Shown: positions 1-9,069, numbered from the stretch's first letter. The stretch: 64,000 bases of DNA from Thermodesulfobacteriota bacterium (GCA_035559815.1 DATMAT010000010.1:1-64000), one strand, 5' to 3'. Notes: generated by a model from the sequence alone, not told the origin. Numbers and translations are program-made.

Positions 1-140
1 TTATTCGTAACATTTGACCAAAAATACTGCTATACTTGTTCACGGGATGCCTCCTTCAGGTGGTTGTTTTGTTGTTGCAAATAAATCAATTCTACCTGTT
101 GGAGCTCCCTTCCCTTAAAACCTATTTTGGACAGATATGA

Positions 141-1691
141 GGTTCAATAGTAGTTTATAAAGATAAGAATGACACTTTTGGAATCGTTGATGGACAGCAA
201 CGCCTAACAACCATCACCATGATGCTATGTGCTTTAAGAAATATTTTAAGAAAGGAAGGTTTTGAGGATCTTGCTCAAGGGATACACAATCGAATAGAAA
301 GGCGAGATATTAATAATAAGGCACAATTTGTTCTTCAGTCAGAAACCTCTTATCCATATTTACAGGAACACATTCAGAAATTTGGACCACCAGAAGTCGA
401 ACCCGATGTGGGACAAGAGGAAGCTGACTTAAAGAATGCGTATGAATTTATAAACGAAAGCATCCAAAGTGCAGTTAATGCCATACATACTGACCGTTCC
501 ATCTCCAAAGAAAAGGCAAAGACAAAAATTCATGACAAATTATTAGATATTCGTGATCGTATTCTTCAATTAAAGCTTATCTTTATCGAACTTGATGACG
601 AAGATGATGCTTACTTCATATTTGAAACCCTCAACACACGTGGAAAGGATTTGAGAGTGTCAGACTTGGTTAAAAACCACCTGACGAAATTACTGAAACC
701 AAAGAATGCGAATGTAGATCTAACAAAAGAAAATTGGAATAAAACCGTAGATCTGATTGAACAATCAGATGAGACCCTCTCAATGGATAGTTTTCTGCAT
801 CATCTATGGCTTTCACAGTATGAGTACATAACAGCCAAGAAACTCTTCAAAGCAATCAAGCGACAAGTGAATAGGAATAACGCAAAACAGTTCCTTGAAG
901 CTTTGATTACAGATGCCCGGATTTATAGAGAAATTCATGAAACATCGTTCAGAAAATGGACCAGACAGGAGATTAAAATAAAACAATCTATCGATGCTCT
1001 AAACATTTTCCGGGTCAAACAAGATTTACCTATGATCATCTCCGCTATGCGTGAATATAGAGAAAAAAAACTTAAGAATAAGCATGTTCAGAAAATTTTG
1101 ACAGCTATTGAAAACTTTCACTTTATGTTTACAGCCATCACATCACAGCGTTCATCGGGTGGCATATCTCTTATGTATGCCTCTCATGCTAGAGAGTTGC
1201 ATACCGCTCAAACTCTTGAGAATAAACTAGAAGTAATAAATGAACTTATAAAGAAACTGCGAAATAAGCGTCCCTCTTACCCAGAGTTTGAAGCTAATTT
1301 TTTAGAAATTTTGTATTCTAAGAAGTACACGAAACATAAGAATCTGGTTCGGTACATTTTAGAGAAGATTGATCAGTCCCATCGGCAAAGAGGGGTTTCT
1401 ATTGATTATAATCAGATGACAATAGAACATATTGCATCTCAAAATCCCCACACTCAAAACGCTATGTCTGATAATCTCATAGCCCAAATTGGGAATCTCA
1501 TTTTGGTCAATGAGAATCTTAACAACAAGTTAGCAAACAAGGAATTCAACGAAAAGAAATCGATACTTTTAAACTCCGGCGTATGGCTAGATGATGTTCT
1601 GAGAAACGCTTCTAGTTGGGGTCAACAACAAATTGAATCAAGATCAAAGGCTCTCGCCAAACTTGCCTATGACAAAGTTTGGAGAATATAA
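141..1691 (+). pseudogene. GmrSD-type DUF262/DUF1524 restriction protein, 5'-truncated
   Basis: Open frame without a credible start. The reading frame runs back from the first ATG (219) to 141, where a TGA at 138-140 closes it. Codons 183-215 encode the DUF262 signature IVDGQQRLTT, so the normal N-terminal 50-90 residues before this motif are missing. Downstream are the second DUF262 block FETLNTRG (residues 135-142 counted from 219) and a DUF1524 HNH-like end with EHIxxQ (about 403-407) followed by GN-x-L and an N-x-K-rich tail. In the GmrSD family DUF262 is the NTP-dependent part and DUF1524 the nuclease part of a type IV restriction enzyme acting on modified phage DNA. The catalytic C-terminus looks intact, but with the N-terminus lost I read this as a decayed remnant. 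The sequence just before the break resembles the end of a dispersed repeat seen elsewhere in the window. Confidence 0.75.
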
Positions 1692-2034
1692 GAATTGATA
1701 AATATTGGTTCTTACCTTTGATTAAAACATTTCACTACACTAAAATACCGTCAGATCTTCTAACAACTACCGTTACAACTTTTGCCAAAAACTGTTCAAG
1801 AAGAACCAAAACCATAATTTCTTTATTTTCTCCAACTAGGTTGTGACTTTATACTTGTTAAGATGGCTTAATTTGTGACGTGAAAATAAAACTCAGGATT
1901 GTATGAGGAATCCCTCTGATAATTGGAGTGGTTTGGAGAAACCCTTTTGATTGTACTCTCCAAGTAGCGTATGCTTTCAAAAGTAATGGGGCTTAAGTTA
2001 GGGGGTATCGCCCCACTTAAAAAGGAGAGGAGAA
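1692..2034. other. gene-free stretch with partial copy of the CAP-lipoprotein leader
   Basis: No gene seen. Positions 1841-1897 are about 80% identical to 2677-2732, which is the leader and first codons of the CAP lipoprotein gene at 2716. The remainder shows nothing I can name. The last 20 bases carry the AAGGAGAGGAG ribosome site of the gene at 2035. Confidence 0.6.
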
Positions 2035-2301
2035 ATGCAGATAGTAAAGATTGAAGATTGTGAAGTAAGGGAAAATCCTAACTTTGAGAAAATGAATGAG
2101 GGTAAAGAATATGTTAGTGTGGTTTTTAGAACAGATGATGACAATCGTATTCTTGTTGATGTAGCTTATACTATGAACGGGACAATAAAAATTCACGTCT
2201 TGCCACTTCCCAATGAGAACACAAAGACTTACGATAAGACAGTTGAAATTAAATTGAGCGACGGCACCACGGTTTTGGATGACCTGCAGGCGCTTGATTA
2301 A
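2035..2301 (+). CDS. unknown 88-residue protein
   Basis: Small acidic protein with an excellent ribosome site (AAGGAGAGGAG, 5 nt before ATG), so it is probably expressed. There is no signal peptide, membrane segment or cysteine pair: one cysteine only. Its alternating hydrophobic pattern (for example VSVVFRTDDDNRILVDVAYT, about residues 28-47) suggests a small beta-rich cytoplasmic domain. I do not recognise a family. It stands alone, bracketed by two copies of the leader of the next gene (1841-1897 and 2677-2732), so it may be an inserted accessory cassette. An opposing frame at 2017-2430 is less credible. Confidence 0.6.
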   Translation: MQIVKIEDCEVRENPNFEKMNEGKEYVSVVFRTDDDNRILVDVAYTMNGTIKIHVLPLPNENTKTYDKTVEIKLSDGTTVLDDLQALD

Positions 2302-2715
2302 GCCACAGCAAACACTCAATAACCCATCCTTCGACCAGGATCCAGGATGATGCTTCGACAAGCTCAGCATGAGCGGATACATATATCCACTAAAATGATT
2401 AATGGAATAAAAACCGTTCATTCTGAGCATAGTCGAAAAATGAACACCTCAAGAGATTCCATCTTTCGATTGACAATTGGATAAACTTAGAGCAAGCTCA
2501 GAGCCTGTCCTCAGTGCATTCGTGGAGCCTGAACTGAGAGATGGGAATAGACTCTGCCAGGACTCTATGCACTTTTTTCTGTCATTCTATCCCTCTTTCT
2601 AACCATCCCGATAAACTACTCTCGGCTTAGTGCTCTGAATAAATCGGTATAATTTTGATTATATCTTCTGGCCAGCTTGTGACCTTATGCTCTTTAAGAT
2701 GGTTTAATTAACAGC
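2302..2715. repeat. gene-free stretch with 'cttcgac' type dispersed repeat
   Basis: No gene. Positions about 2319-2450 hold one copy of a family of short inverted elements recognisable by CCTTCGAC and CTCAGCATGAGCGG, found at seven or so places in this window. Positions 2677-2715 are the second copy of the leader repeat described at 1841. Confidence 0.6.
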
Positions 2716-3360
2716 GTGAAAATATATCTCGGAATTCTATTGGCTATCTGTCTTATTGTGGTTGCTGGTTGCGGAAAGCTGCTTTCTCCGTTCACCGGGG
2801 ATGGGCGCATGTCTTCCTTGGAAGACGATATAGTGCGGGAGATGAACCTGGCCAGGACGAACCCCCGTATGTACGCTTCATTCCTGGAAGAAAGGAAGAG
2901 ATATTACGACGGAAAACTATACTATCGCTCGTATGATACCGTTGTCAGGACAAGGGAAGGTGTGAGTGCGGTGAACGAAGCTGTAAGCTTTCTATATTCG
3001 GTGAACCCATTACCACCCTTGAGCGTTTCGAGGGGTATGTCTTTAGCGGCTAAGGACCATGCCAGCGATATTGGTCCCAGAGGGGCTATGAGACATGAAG
3101 GGCGAGATAGAAGCACCCCCGGTATCCGGCTTAGTCGGTACGGCACCTGGCAAGGGGAGGTAGCAGAAAACATTTACTACAGCGGTGAGAATGCTCGCGA
3201 CATCGTTATAGGGTTGATCGTTGATGATGGGGTTTACAGTCGGGGGCATAGAAAAAACATCTTCAACCCGGGTTTCCGGGTGGTTGGTGTTGGCTGTGAC
3301 CGCCACGCAACATACCGGATTGTGTGCGTTACCACATTCGCCATGGGTTATGTGGAGTAG
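2716..3360 (+). CDS. CAP/SCP-domain lipoprotein
   Basis: Starts at GTG. Residues 1-19 form a lipoprotein signal (hydrophobic stretch then VVAGC, Cys19 the lipidated residue), so the protein should be anchored in an envelope membrane. Residues about 37-213 are a CAP (cysteine-rich secretory/PR-1) domain: DHASD (His115), GEVAEN (Glu148, Glu151) and RGHRKNIFNPGF (His178) match the conserved His/Glu cleft and the CAP signature. Bacterial CAP proteins of this YkwD-like kind are extracytoplasmic and mostly of unknown function. The gene stands alone. Its first codons and leader are duplicated 840 bp upstream. Confidence 0.85.
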   Translation: MKIYLGILLAICLIVVAGCGKLLSPFTGDGRMSSLEDDIVREMNLARTNPRMYASFLEERKRYYDGKLYYRSYDTVVRTREGVSAVNEAVSFLYSVNPLPPLSVSRGMSLAAKDHASDIGPRGAMRHEGRDRSTPGIRLSRYGTWQGEVAENIYYSGENARDIVIGLIVDDGVYSRGHRKNIFNPGFRVVGVGCDRHATYRIVCVTTFAMGYVE

Positions 3361-4069
3361 GATAGCAACCGAGATTTGCTCACATATTATCTTAGTCAGA
3401 TCAGACGGAACTCAATTTAACCTTTTTCACACTGTTGTCCAAAATAATTAGAAACCAGCGGTTCACACTCGTAAGAAAAGGCCTTTAGATAGATAAAAAC
3501 GTCCTTTTAAAATCAGGTTCCCTTTTTTATGTCTGCTGTGCAACGCCATCCTAACTATTCGTTCAAATAATCTTTCTACTACCTCTGTGTCTACTCCTGC
3601 TTCTACTTAGCTCAGTAAGACCCTTCGACCATGCTGGGCAGGCTTGCTGAGAGGTATGAAACAGGAGTTGCATTCCCTTTCTCTTGTTTAATTTCCTCTC
3701 ACTTCCTCACTGCTTCTATGGCGTTCGTGATGAATCCTGAGCTTGCCGAAGGATCGAACCATAAACACCCTTCGACTGGCCTGCCCTGAGCCTGCCGCTC
3801 TCCTTCGACGGGCTCAGGATGAGCGGCAGAGTAGAACCCTGTCCTGAACGGGCCGAAAAGCTTGCTCTGAGCAACGTCGAAGGGGCTCAGGGCGAATGGA
3901 TTTCCATCAGTTCTCCTTTCCGTGAAGTGGAGAAAGGGAAAATCTTTATATGCCGCCATTGCTAGCCCCCTTCTTTTAGCAACGAAGCAATCTCTTGTTT
4001 TGGACAAGTTTGCCTTTTTGAGCAATTTACCACTTGCTCTGTCATTTGGTATAATGAAAGATTAGCAAG
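3361..4069. repeat. 709-bp gene-free composite repeat (element A)
   Basis: Begins near 3440 with AATAATTAGAAA and ends near 4016 with CAATCTCTTGTTTTGGAC. The same beginning and end, with similar sequence just inside, occur at 29874-30147, so these are two copies of one element. Copy A carries extra nested 'cttcgac' repeats (about 3615-3900). Opposing frames here are repeat-derived. A promoter for the next gene is plausible at 4027-4055 (TTACCA, 17 nt, TATAAT). Confidence 0.6.
4027..4055 (+). promoter_or_regulatory. probable promoter of gene 4070
   Basis: TTACCA (4027-4032), 17-nt spacer, perfect TATAAT (4050-4055). The expected start site (about 4062) leaves only about 8 nt of leader before the TTG start and no Shine-Dalgarno sequence. 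Confidence 0.45.
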
Positions 4070-4456
4070 TTGAAAAACAAGGACACCGCAAGAAAATCAT
4101 TAGAAAGGATGGCGCGAAAGCGCTTTCGCGGTTATCCAATCGCTACAGTCGCATACTATGGCCCGGATAATAAAGTGGCCTCGAAAGTAGCTGTGGGTAT
4201 TGTCATAAAAAGGGATGAACCCCCTGAGTTTTTAAAAAGGTGGTTTTCAACAGACTCCGATGTCCGCTCTGATGAATTGATTAACGGAAAGATATTGGAG
4301 TTTATCAGGTACCACAAGGCTTTATCCGTGATTATTACTGATAAAATTATTGGCTGCCCTCATGAAGAGGGAATAGACTACCCAATCGGGGAAAGCTGTC
4401 CCAAGTGTCCATATTGGGCTAAAAGAGACAGGTGGGCAGGGAAAATCATCTACTGA
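4070..4456 (+). CDS. conserved hypothetical protein with C-terminal Cys/His cluster
   Basis: 128 residues from a TTG start. The N-terminal half is basic (ARKSLERMARKRFRGYP), followed by an alpha/beta-like core. The C-terminus has GCPHEEGIDYP then CPKCPYW, four cysteines and one histidine that could bind a metal. I recognise the overall pattern (RKRFRGYP, GxxxCPHEEGIDYPxGExCPxCPxW) as a conserved bacterial hypothetical family of unknown function. Eight nucleotides after its stop lies the truncated copy of the ADP-ribosylglycohydrolase start, so this gene and the hydrolase were probably adjacent in one operon before the MazEF module was inserted. Confidence 0.7.
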   Translation: MKNKDTARKSLERMARKRFRGYPIATVAYYGPDNKVASKVAVGIVIKRDEPPEFLKRWFSTDSDVRSDELINGKILEFIRYHKALSVIITDKIIGCPHEEGIDYPIGESCPKCPYWAKRDRWAGKIIY

Positions 4457-4463
4457 GCAAAGA

Positions 4464-4530
4464 ATGCTGGGCGCAATTGCCGGAGACGTTATCGGTTCCT
4501 TTTTGAATGCAGTCTAAAAATCAAACTTAA
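4464..4530 (+). pseudogene. 5' fragment of the ADP-ribosylglycohydrolase gene
   Basis: Near-identical copy of the first about 50 bases of the gene at 5331. Both start with codons for MLGAIAGDVIGS. A one-base deletion after the TCC codon (TTTTTGAA here, GTTTTTGAA in the intact gene) shifts the frame, and a TAA follows at codon 18. Similarity fades by about 4530. The fragment and the intact gene bracket the mazEF module. Confidence 0.85.
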
Positions 4531-4623
4531 TTTACCCTCTTTAGCCGTCGCCCAAGGTTTGTTGATGTTAAGATTCCAACCGTTGCAGCAGTTTATTATT
4601 TCCTGCAACAACACATAATTTTA

Positions 4624-4660
4624 TTGACATTGGTATAACCATGGTTATACTTTATAACCA
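4624..4660 (+). promoter_or_regulatory. mazEF promoter with overlapping palindromic operator; leaderless start
   Basis: TTGACA (4624-4629), 16-nt spacer, TATACT (4646-4651). An exact 18-bp palindrome GTATAACCATGGTTATAC (4633-4650) fills the spacer and overlaps the -10, and a further half site TATAACC lies at 4653-4659. The predicted start site falls at about 4658-4660, at the antitoxin ATG, so the message should be leaderless. An operator in this place fits autorepression by the toxin-antitoxin complex. Confidence 0.7.
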
Positions 4661-4896
4661 TGAAGACAGCAATATCTATCCCCGACCCAATCTTCGAAGC
4701 CGCGGAAAAACTTTCACAACGTTTAGGTATATCCCGGAGCGAGTTGTACGCAAAAGCCATCTCTTCCTATGTTCAAAAACACCGTGAAGAAGGTATTACT
4801 GAAGCCTTGAACAAGGTGTATGATAAGGAGGAATCTTCTCTTGATCCGGTCATCGAGAATTTGCAGTTCAACTCTTTAAAGAGGAATGAGTGGTAG
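4660..4896 (+). CDS. MazE-type ribbon-helix-helix antitoxin
   Basis: 78 residues. The N-terminus MKTAISIPDPIFEAAEKLSQRLGISRSELYAKAI is a typical ribbon-helix-helix DNA-binding domain (residues 1-35). The acidic C-terminus (about 50-78) would wrap the toxin. It overlaps the toxin gene by a few bases, the usual arrangement of mazEF/pemIK operons. The ATG lies at the predicted transcription start and no Shine-Dalgarno sequence precedes it. Expected role: neutralise the toxin and repress the operon through the palindrome in the promoter. The family call is from fold pattern and context, so a MazE/CopG-like subgroup cannot be settled here. Confidence 0.85.
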   Translation: MKTAISIPDPIFEAAEKLSQRLGISRSELYAKAISSYVQKHREEGITEALNKVYDKEESSLDPVIENLQFNSLKRNEW

Positions 4897-5234
4897 TGCT
4901 CCGAGGAGAAATTTGGTGGGCTTCTTTACCTGATCCTGCCGGGTCGGGACCAGGCTTTCGTCGACCTCTGGTCATAATCCAATCTGATGCCTTTAACCGC
5001 AGCCGAATCAACACGGTCATAGTTGCCGTAATAACATCTAATCTCAAGCTTGCCGAAGCACCGGGAAACGTATTTTTACCATTCAAAACGACTGGGTTGC
5101 CGAAAGATTCGGTTATAAACGTCTCTCAATTGGTCACTTTAGATAAATCGTTTTTTACCGAAAAGATAGGCAAGTTAGCAGGCAAACAGATGCGGCAACT
5201 GGAAGAAGGTCTACGCCTGGTGCTCTCACTCTAA
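4890..5234 (+). CDS. MazF/PemK-family endoribonuclease toxin
   Basis: 114 residues from a GTG that overlaps the antitoxin stop. RGEIWWASLPDPAGSGPGFRRPLVIIQSD (about residues 5-33) is the N-terminal MazF signature, with the conserved G-x-RRP-x-VIIQ. V-T-SN-x-x-LAEAPGN (about 49-62) and KDSVINVSQLVTLDK (about 71-85) match the remaining MazF core. Members cut single-stranded mRNA at short motifs. Length is normal. A second in-frame GTG two codons on (4896) is an alternative start. The module lies between a fragment and the full copy of the ADP-ribosylglycohydrolase gene, which marks it as an insertion. Confidence 0.9.
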   Translation: MVVLRGEIWWASLPDPAGSGPGFRRPLVIIQSDAFNRSRINTVIVAVITSNLKLAEAPGNVFLPFKTTGLPKDSVINVSQLVTLDKSFFTEKIGKLAGKQMRQLEEGLRLVLSL

Positions 5235-5330
5235 GCCTAATATTTTATCCTCGGACCTAATTTTTTAAGATAATCTGTTTTATCAATCAAAAGTAGAATG
5301 ATAGCCAAACCGTGCTAACATAGTTTTATA

Positions 5331-6104
5331 ATGCTGGGTGCGATTGCCGGAGACGTTATCGGTTCCGTTTTTGAAAGCAGTCCAATCAAATCAACCGACT
5401 TTCCCCTTTTCAGCCTACACTCCAGGTTTACCGATGATACCGTTCTCACCGTAGCAGTGGCCTACTCTATCTTGAAGGGAGTCGATTATGCATCCTCTTT
5501 CAAGATATTCGGGAGAAAATATCCAAATGCCGGCTACGGACTTTCCTTCTATAATTGGATTTTCTCACCGGAAAGAAAGCCTTATGGCAGTTGGGGAAAC
5601 GGCTCTGCCATGAGGGTAAGCCCAATCGGGTTTGCTTTTGACACGGTCGAGGATGTACTCAAAGAAGCTAAAAAGAGCGCGGAGGTTACCCACAATCACC
5701 CGGAGGGCATAAAGGGGGCGCAGGCTACCGCCTTGGCGGTATTTCTGGCCAGCCGGGGAAAGAGTAAAGAAGAAATAAAAGCAGAAATTAGCAAGCGCTT
5801 TGGTTACAACCTTGACCGAACCGTGGATGAAATAAGGCCGTCTTACCGGTTTGACGTATCGTGCCAGGGCTCGGTACCCGAGGCCATAATTTCCTTTCTG
5901 GAGTCTCAAAACTTTGAAGATGCCGTAAGGAAGGGGATCTCGCTCGGCGGGGATAGCGACACTATAGCATGCATAGCCGGCGCCATAGCCCATTCGTTTT
6001 ATAAAGACCTGCCCAGAGAGATCGTCTCAAACGTCAAAGATAGATTGCCCGAAGAATTCCTTTCCATTATCGAAGAGTTTAAATCCAGATACAGCTTGGA
6101 ATAG
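5331..6104 (+). CDS. ADP-ribosylglycohydrolase (DraG/ARH-like)
   Basis: 257 residues. The paired acidic metal-binding motifs of the family are present: GAIAGDVIGS at the N-terminus, FTDDTVLT (TDDT 34-37) and GGDSDTIACIAGAIAG-like (206-220, here ending AIAHS). GNGSAMRVSPIG and HNHPEGIKGAQATA lie between them. The family removes ADP-ribose from proteins or small molecules using two divalent metals; the substrate is unknown here. It would act in the cytoplasm. The gene's first about 50 bases are duplicated at 4464, next to gene 4070, its likely former operon partner. The mazEF insertion has probably changed its promoter; I see no strong ribosome site. Confidence 0.9.
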   Translation: MLGAIAGDVIGSVFESSPIKSTDFPLFSLHSRFTDDTVLTVAVAYSILKGVDYASSFKIFGRKYPNAGYGLSFYNWIFSPERKPYGSWGNGSAMRVSPIGFAFDTVEDVLKEAKKSAEVTHNHPEGIKGAQATALAVFLASRGKSKEEIKAEISKRFGYNLDRTVDEIRPSYRFDVSCQGSVPEAIISFLESQNFEDAVRKGISLGGDSDTIACIAGAIAHSFYKDLPREIVSNVKDRLPEEFLSIIEEFKSRYSLE

Positions 6105-6217
6105 GATATGGATACGCCGGAGTTAATCATTTGCTCTTGCCACCTACACGAGTATAATTCGGGCTAAAACATAATAGTATTATTTCCTATATCATTCCCC
6201 GGTCGGAAAAGTCAAAA

Positions 6218-8284
6218 TTGCAGAGAATCTTCCTGGCTTTATTCATCTTTTTCTACTCGAATATTCCCCATCTGTCCTCTCAAGAAATGGATGAAGAGGA
6301 TGAACTAATATTACTCGAACCGGTAGAGGTTACCGCACCACGGGTGGAAAAACTTCTTAACAAGGTCCCGTTTTCCGTCGGTGTTTTAGAGGAAGAAGAC
6401 ATACAACTGGGAAGGCCTATGATTGGGCTCGATGAATCCCTTAACGAAATACCCGGCGTCTATGCCCAGAACCGATACAACTTTGCTCAGGACACCCGCA
6501 TATCCATAAGGGGTTTTGGCGCCAGGGCGGCGTTCGGAGTTAGAGGCATAAAGATTTTGGTAGATGGAATACCGTTAACCCTTCCCGACGGCCAGAGCCA
6601 GATAGACAGCGTTGACCTAGGTTCTACGGAAAGGATCGAGGTGATACGCGGCCCGGTCTCTGCCCTCTATGGAAACGCCTCCGGGGGAGTGATAAGCATA
6701 ATCACCGAGGATGGGCCGGAAGAGCCCTTTATCGGGGCGAGGATGGTCCTGGGTTCCTTCGGTTTACAAAAATATCAGGCTAAAGCGGGCGGGCAGGTAA
6801 AAAACCTTAACTATCTTTTAAACCTGTCCCGACTCGATCTAGACGGATTCAGAGAGCAAAGTGAAACCGAGAATGTTTTATTCAACAGCAAGCTTCGCTA
6901 CACCATAAATGAGAACTCCGATTTGACCATTCTACTTAATTATCTTGATGCGCCCGTTGCCGAGGACCCCGGGGCGCTGACCAAAGAAGAGCTTGAGCAA
7001 GATAGAGAACAGGCCGCTCCCGCAAATCTTCTGCGTGATGCGGGCGAGTCCGTAAAGGAAGGCCGGTCGGGGATTGTCTACCGTAATTACCTTTCCCAAA
7101 ACCAGGAGGTTAATTTAAGCGTCTACGGGTCGGTCAGGGATTTCAGTCAGAGGCTTCCTTTTGGAATAGTCTCTTTTGATAGGTTGGTCTTGGGAGGAGG
7201 GGCAAAATACGTTTGGGACAGCTCCCTTTGGAGTAGAGCTAACCGCCTGATTGCCGGGGTCGATGTGGAATACCAAAACGACGACAGGAAGAATTTTGAT
7301 TACGCGGATGGAAAGGAAAGGGGCGAGCTGACCCTTGACCAAAAAGAGGAGGTGGCTAATATCGGGGTATTTGTGCAGAATGAATTTCAAATCTTAGATA
7401 ACCTGGAGCTTACCCTGGGACTACGCTACGACTACATCCGTTTCTCCGTGGATGATTCCTTCACCATTGAAGACGACCCAGACGATTCCGGCTCCATTAC
7501 TTTTAAGGAGCTAAGCCCCAAAGTCGGCCTGTTGTATAGCCCGTTATCTTTTCTTAACATTTATGGAAACTTTTCCACCTCCTTTGAAACCCCCACCACC
7601 ACCGAGCTTGCCAATAGCCCGAGCGAGGCGGGCGGGTTTAACCCGGACCTCAAGCCCCAGAAAGCAATCAGTTACGAGGCAGGTTTAAAGGGGTTGATCT
7701 GGAATCGTCTGACCTATGACCTGGCCGTTTTTTATGCGGACGTAAAGGATGAGCTAATTCCGTTTCAGGTGCCCGATGTTCCGGGGAGGGAATTCTTCAG
7801 GAACGCCGGAAAGTCCAGGCACTACGGACTGGAGCTTGGTCTCAGCCTGGAAGTTATAGATGGTTTAAAGCTCACCGTTGCCTATACCTACCTTAACTTC
7901 AAGTTCAAGGACTTTGAAACCGAGGAGGGAAATTTTGACGGCAACCGTGTGCCCGGGATTCCACCCAATCAACTATATGCCGAGGTCTTCTATAATAGTC
8001 CCTACGGTTTTTATGGCGGAGCTGAGTTATTCTATGTCGACGGTTACTTCGTCAACGATTCCAACACGGAAAAAAATGGCAGCTATGTGGTAACCAGCAT
8101 AAGATTGGGATATCAAAAGAGGTTATTCCGTCACTGGGAGGTTTCTCCTTTTCTCGGCTTTAATAATATCTTTGATGAAAAATATAACTCCTCGGTAAGG
8201 GTGAATGCGGTAGCAGGAAGGTTCTTCGAACCCGCTCCCGGGTTTAATGTTTACGGCGGCGCATCGCTGTCCTACGTGTTTTGA
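6218..8284 (+). CDS. TonB-dependent outer-membrane receptor
   Basis: 688 residues from TTG. Residues 1-21 are a signal peptide. The plug domain (about 37-165) shows PVEVTAPR (TonB-box region), then DTRISIRGFGARAAFGVRG, IDSVDLGSTERIEVIRGPVSALYGNASGGVISI, all canonical. The rest is an outer-membrane beta barrel ending in a terminal aromatic residue (SLSYVF), the Bam recognition signal. The type resembles ferric-siderophore or FecA-like receptors (FNNIFDEKYNSSV and AGRFFEPAPG near the end), but the substrate cannot be deduced. There is no TonB, ExbBD or ABC importer nearby. The start lacks a clear ribosome site; a later start would lose the signal peptide. Confidence 0.92.
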   Translation: MQRIFLALFIFFYSNIPHLSSQEMDEEDELILLEPVEVTAPRVEKLLNKVPFSVGVLEEEDIQLGRPMIGLDESLNEIPGVYAQNRYNFAQDTRISIRGFGARAAFGVRGIKILVDGIPLTLPDGQSQIDSVDLGSTERIEVIRGPVSALYGNASGGVISIITEDGPEEPFIGARMVLGSFGLQKYQAKAGGQVKNLNYLLNLSRLDLDGFREQSETENVLFNSKLRYTINENSDLTILLNYLDAPVAEDPGALTKEELEQDREQAAPANLLRDAGESVKEGRSGIVYRNYLSQNQEVNLSVYGSVRDFSQRLPFGIVSFDRLVLGGGAKYVWDSSLWSRANRLIAGVDVEYQNDDRKNFDYADGKERGELTLDQKEEVANIGVFVQNEFQILDNLELTLGLRYDYIRFSVDDSFTIEDDPDDSGSITFKELSPKVGLLYSPLSFLNIYGNFSTSFETPTTTELANSPSEAGGFNPDLKPQKAISYEAGLKGLIWNRLTYDLAVFYADVKDELIPFQVPDVPGREFFRNAGKSRHYGLELGLSLEVIDGLKLTVAYTYLNFKFKDFETEEGNFDGNRVPGIPPNQLYAEVFYNSPYGFYGGAELFYVDGYFVNDSNTEKNGSYVVTSIRLGYQKRLFRHWEVSPFLGFNNIFDEKYNSSVRVNAVAGRFFEPAPGFNVYGGASLSYVF

Positions 8285-8367
8285 GCTGAGGAGTAACAAC
8301 CACTCCGCTTTTGATTGCGTGCTCTGACCTGCGTATAATTTTTTATCACTCAGGTTTACAGGATGCT

Positions 8368-8994
8368 ATGTCCTCCACGGAACACAAATCACATTGGGAA
8401 AAGGTCTATGCCCAAAAGCTCCCCACCGAGGTGAGCTGGTACCAGGATCACCTTCAGATGTCCCTTCAATTTATCCAGCGGACGGGGGTCGGTAAATTGG
8501 CATCGATAATCGATGTCGGCGGCGGGGCTTCTACACTTGTTGATGACCTATTAGCCAGGGGCTTCGAGCGCCTGACGGTCCTTGACATTTCTTCTAAGGC
8601 TATTGACCTTGCACAATCGAGGCTCGGTTTCAATGCAGGTAAGATAACATGGATTGAAGCCGATATTACCAAAGTATCGCTGCCGGAGAATCATTATGAC
8701 CTCTGGCATGACCGTGCGGTATTTCATTTTCTTACCGGTACCGAGGATCGCCAAAAATATGTGGAACTGGTGAAGGATTCATTGAAGCCAGGTGGCCACG
8801 TTATTATCGCTGCCTTTGCCCTTGATGGCCCGCCCCGGTGCAGCGGTTTGGATGTTGTAAGATACAGTCCGGACAGCCTCCTCGAAGAGTTTGGCAATGA
8901 TTTCGAGTTGATCGAAAGCGCCGGAGAAGAACACCTTACACCCTCCGGAGTAAAACAAAGGTTTATTTACTGCTATTTGAGAAAGGTTGAATGA
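8368..8994 (+). CDS. class I SAM-dependent methyltransferase
   Basis: 208 residues from ATG 8368; a longer frame from TTG 8311 includes the promoter-like TATAAT at 8334-8339, so I prefer the shorter start. SHWEKVYAQKLPTEVSWYQDHL at the N-terminus is typical of a small methyltransferase subfamily. Motif I is IIDVGGGASTLVDDLL, motif II LTVLDIS, and a post-motif DLWHDRAVFHFL follows. The substrate is unknown. It acts in the cytoplasm with S-adenosylmethionine. It follows the TonB receptor by about 80 bases with an own promoter likely, so co-regulation is not shown. Confidence 0.85.
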   Translation: MSSTEHKSHWEKVYAQKLPTEVSWYQDHLQMSLQFIQRTGVGKLASIIDVGGGASTLVDDLLARGFERLTVLDISSKAIDLAQSRLGFNAGKITWIEADITKVSLPENHYDLWHDRAVFHFLTGTEDRQKYVELVKDSLKPGGHVIIAAFALDGPPRCSGLDVVRYSPDSLLEEFGNDFELIESAGEEHLTPSGVKQRFIYCYLRKVE

Positions 8995-9069
8995 GGTATG
9001 CATGAGAGTTCACCGCTGCCTTAATGCTTTTAAAGCTATAAATACAATTAAAATTTGGGAGAAAGCATT

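Noticed and set aside
2017-2430. 137-residue minus-strand frame
   Set aside because: Runs through a dispersed repeat and over the better-supported gene at 2035.
3699-4025. 108-residue minus-strand frame
   Set aside because: Made of nested repeat sequence (repeat words such as SAAHPEPVEG are translations of the 'cttcgac' element).
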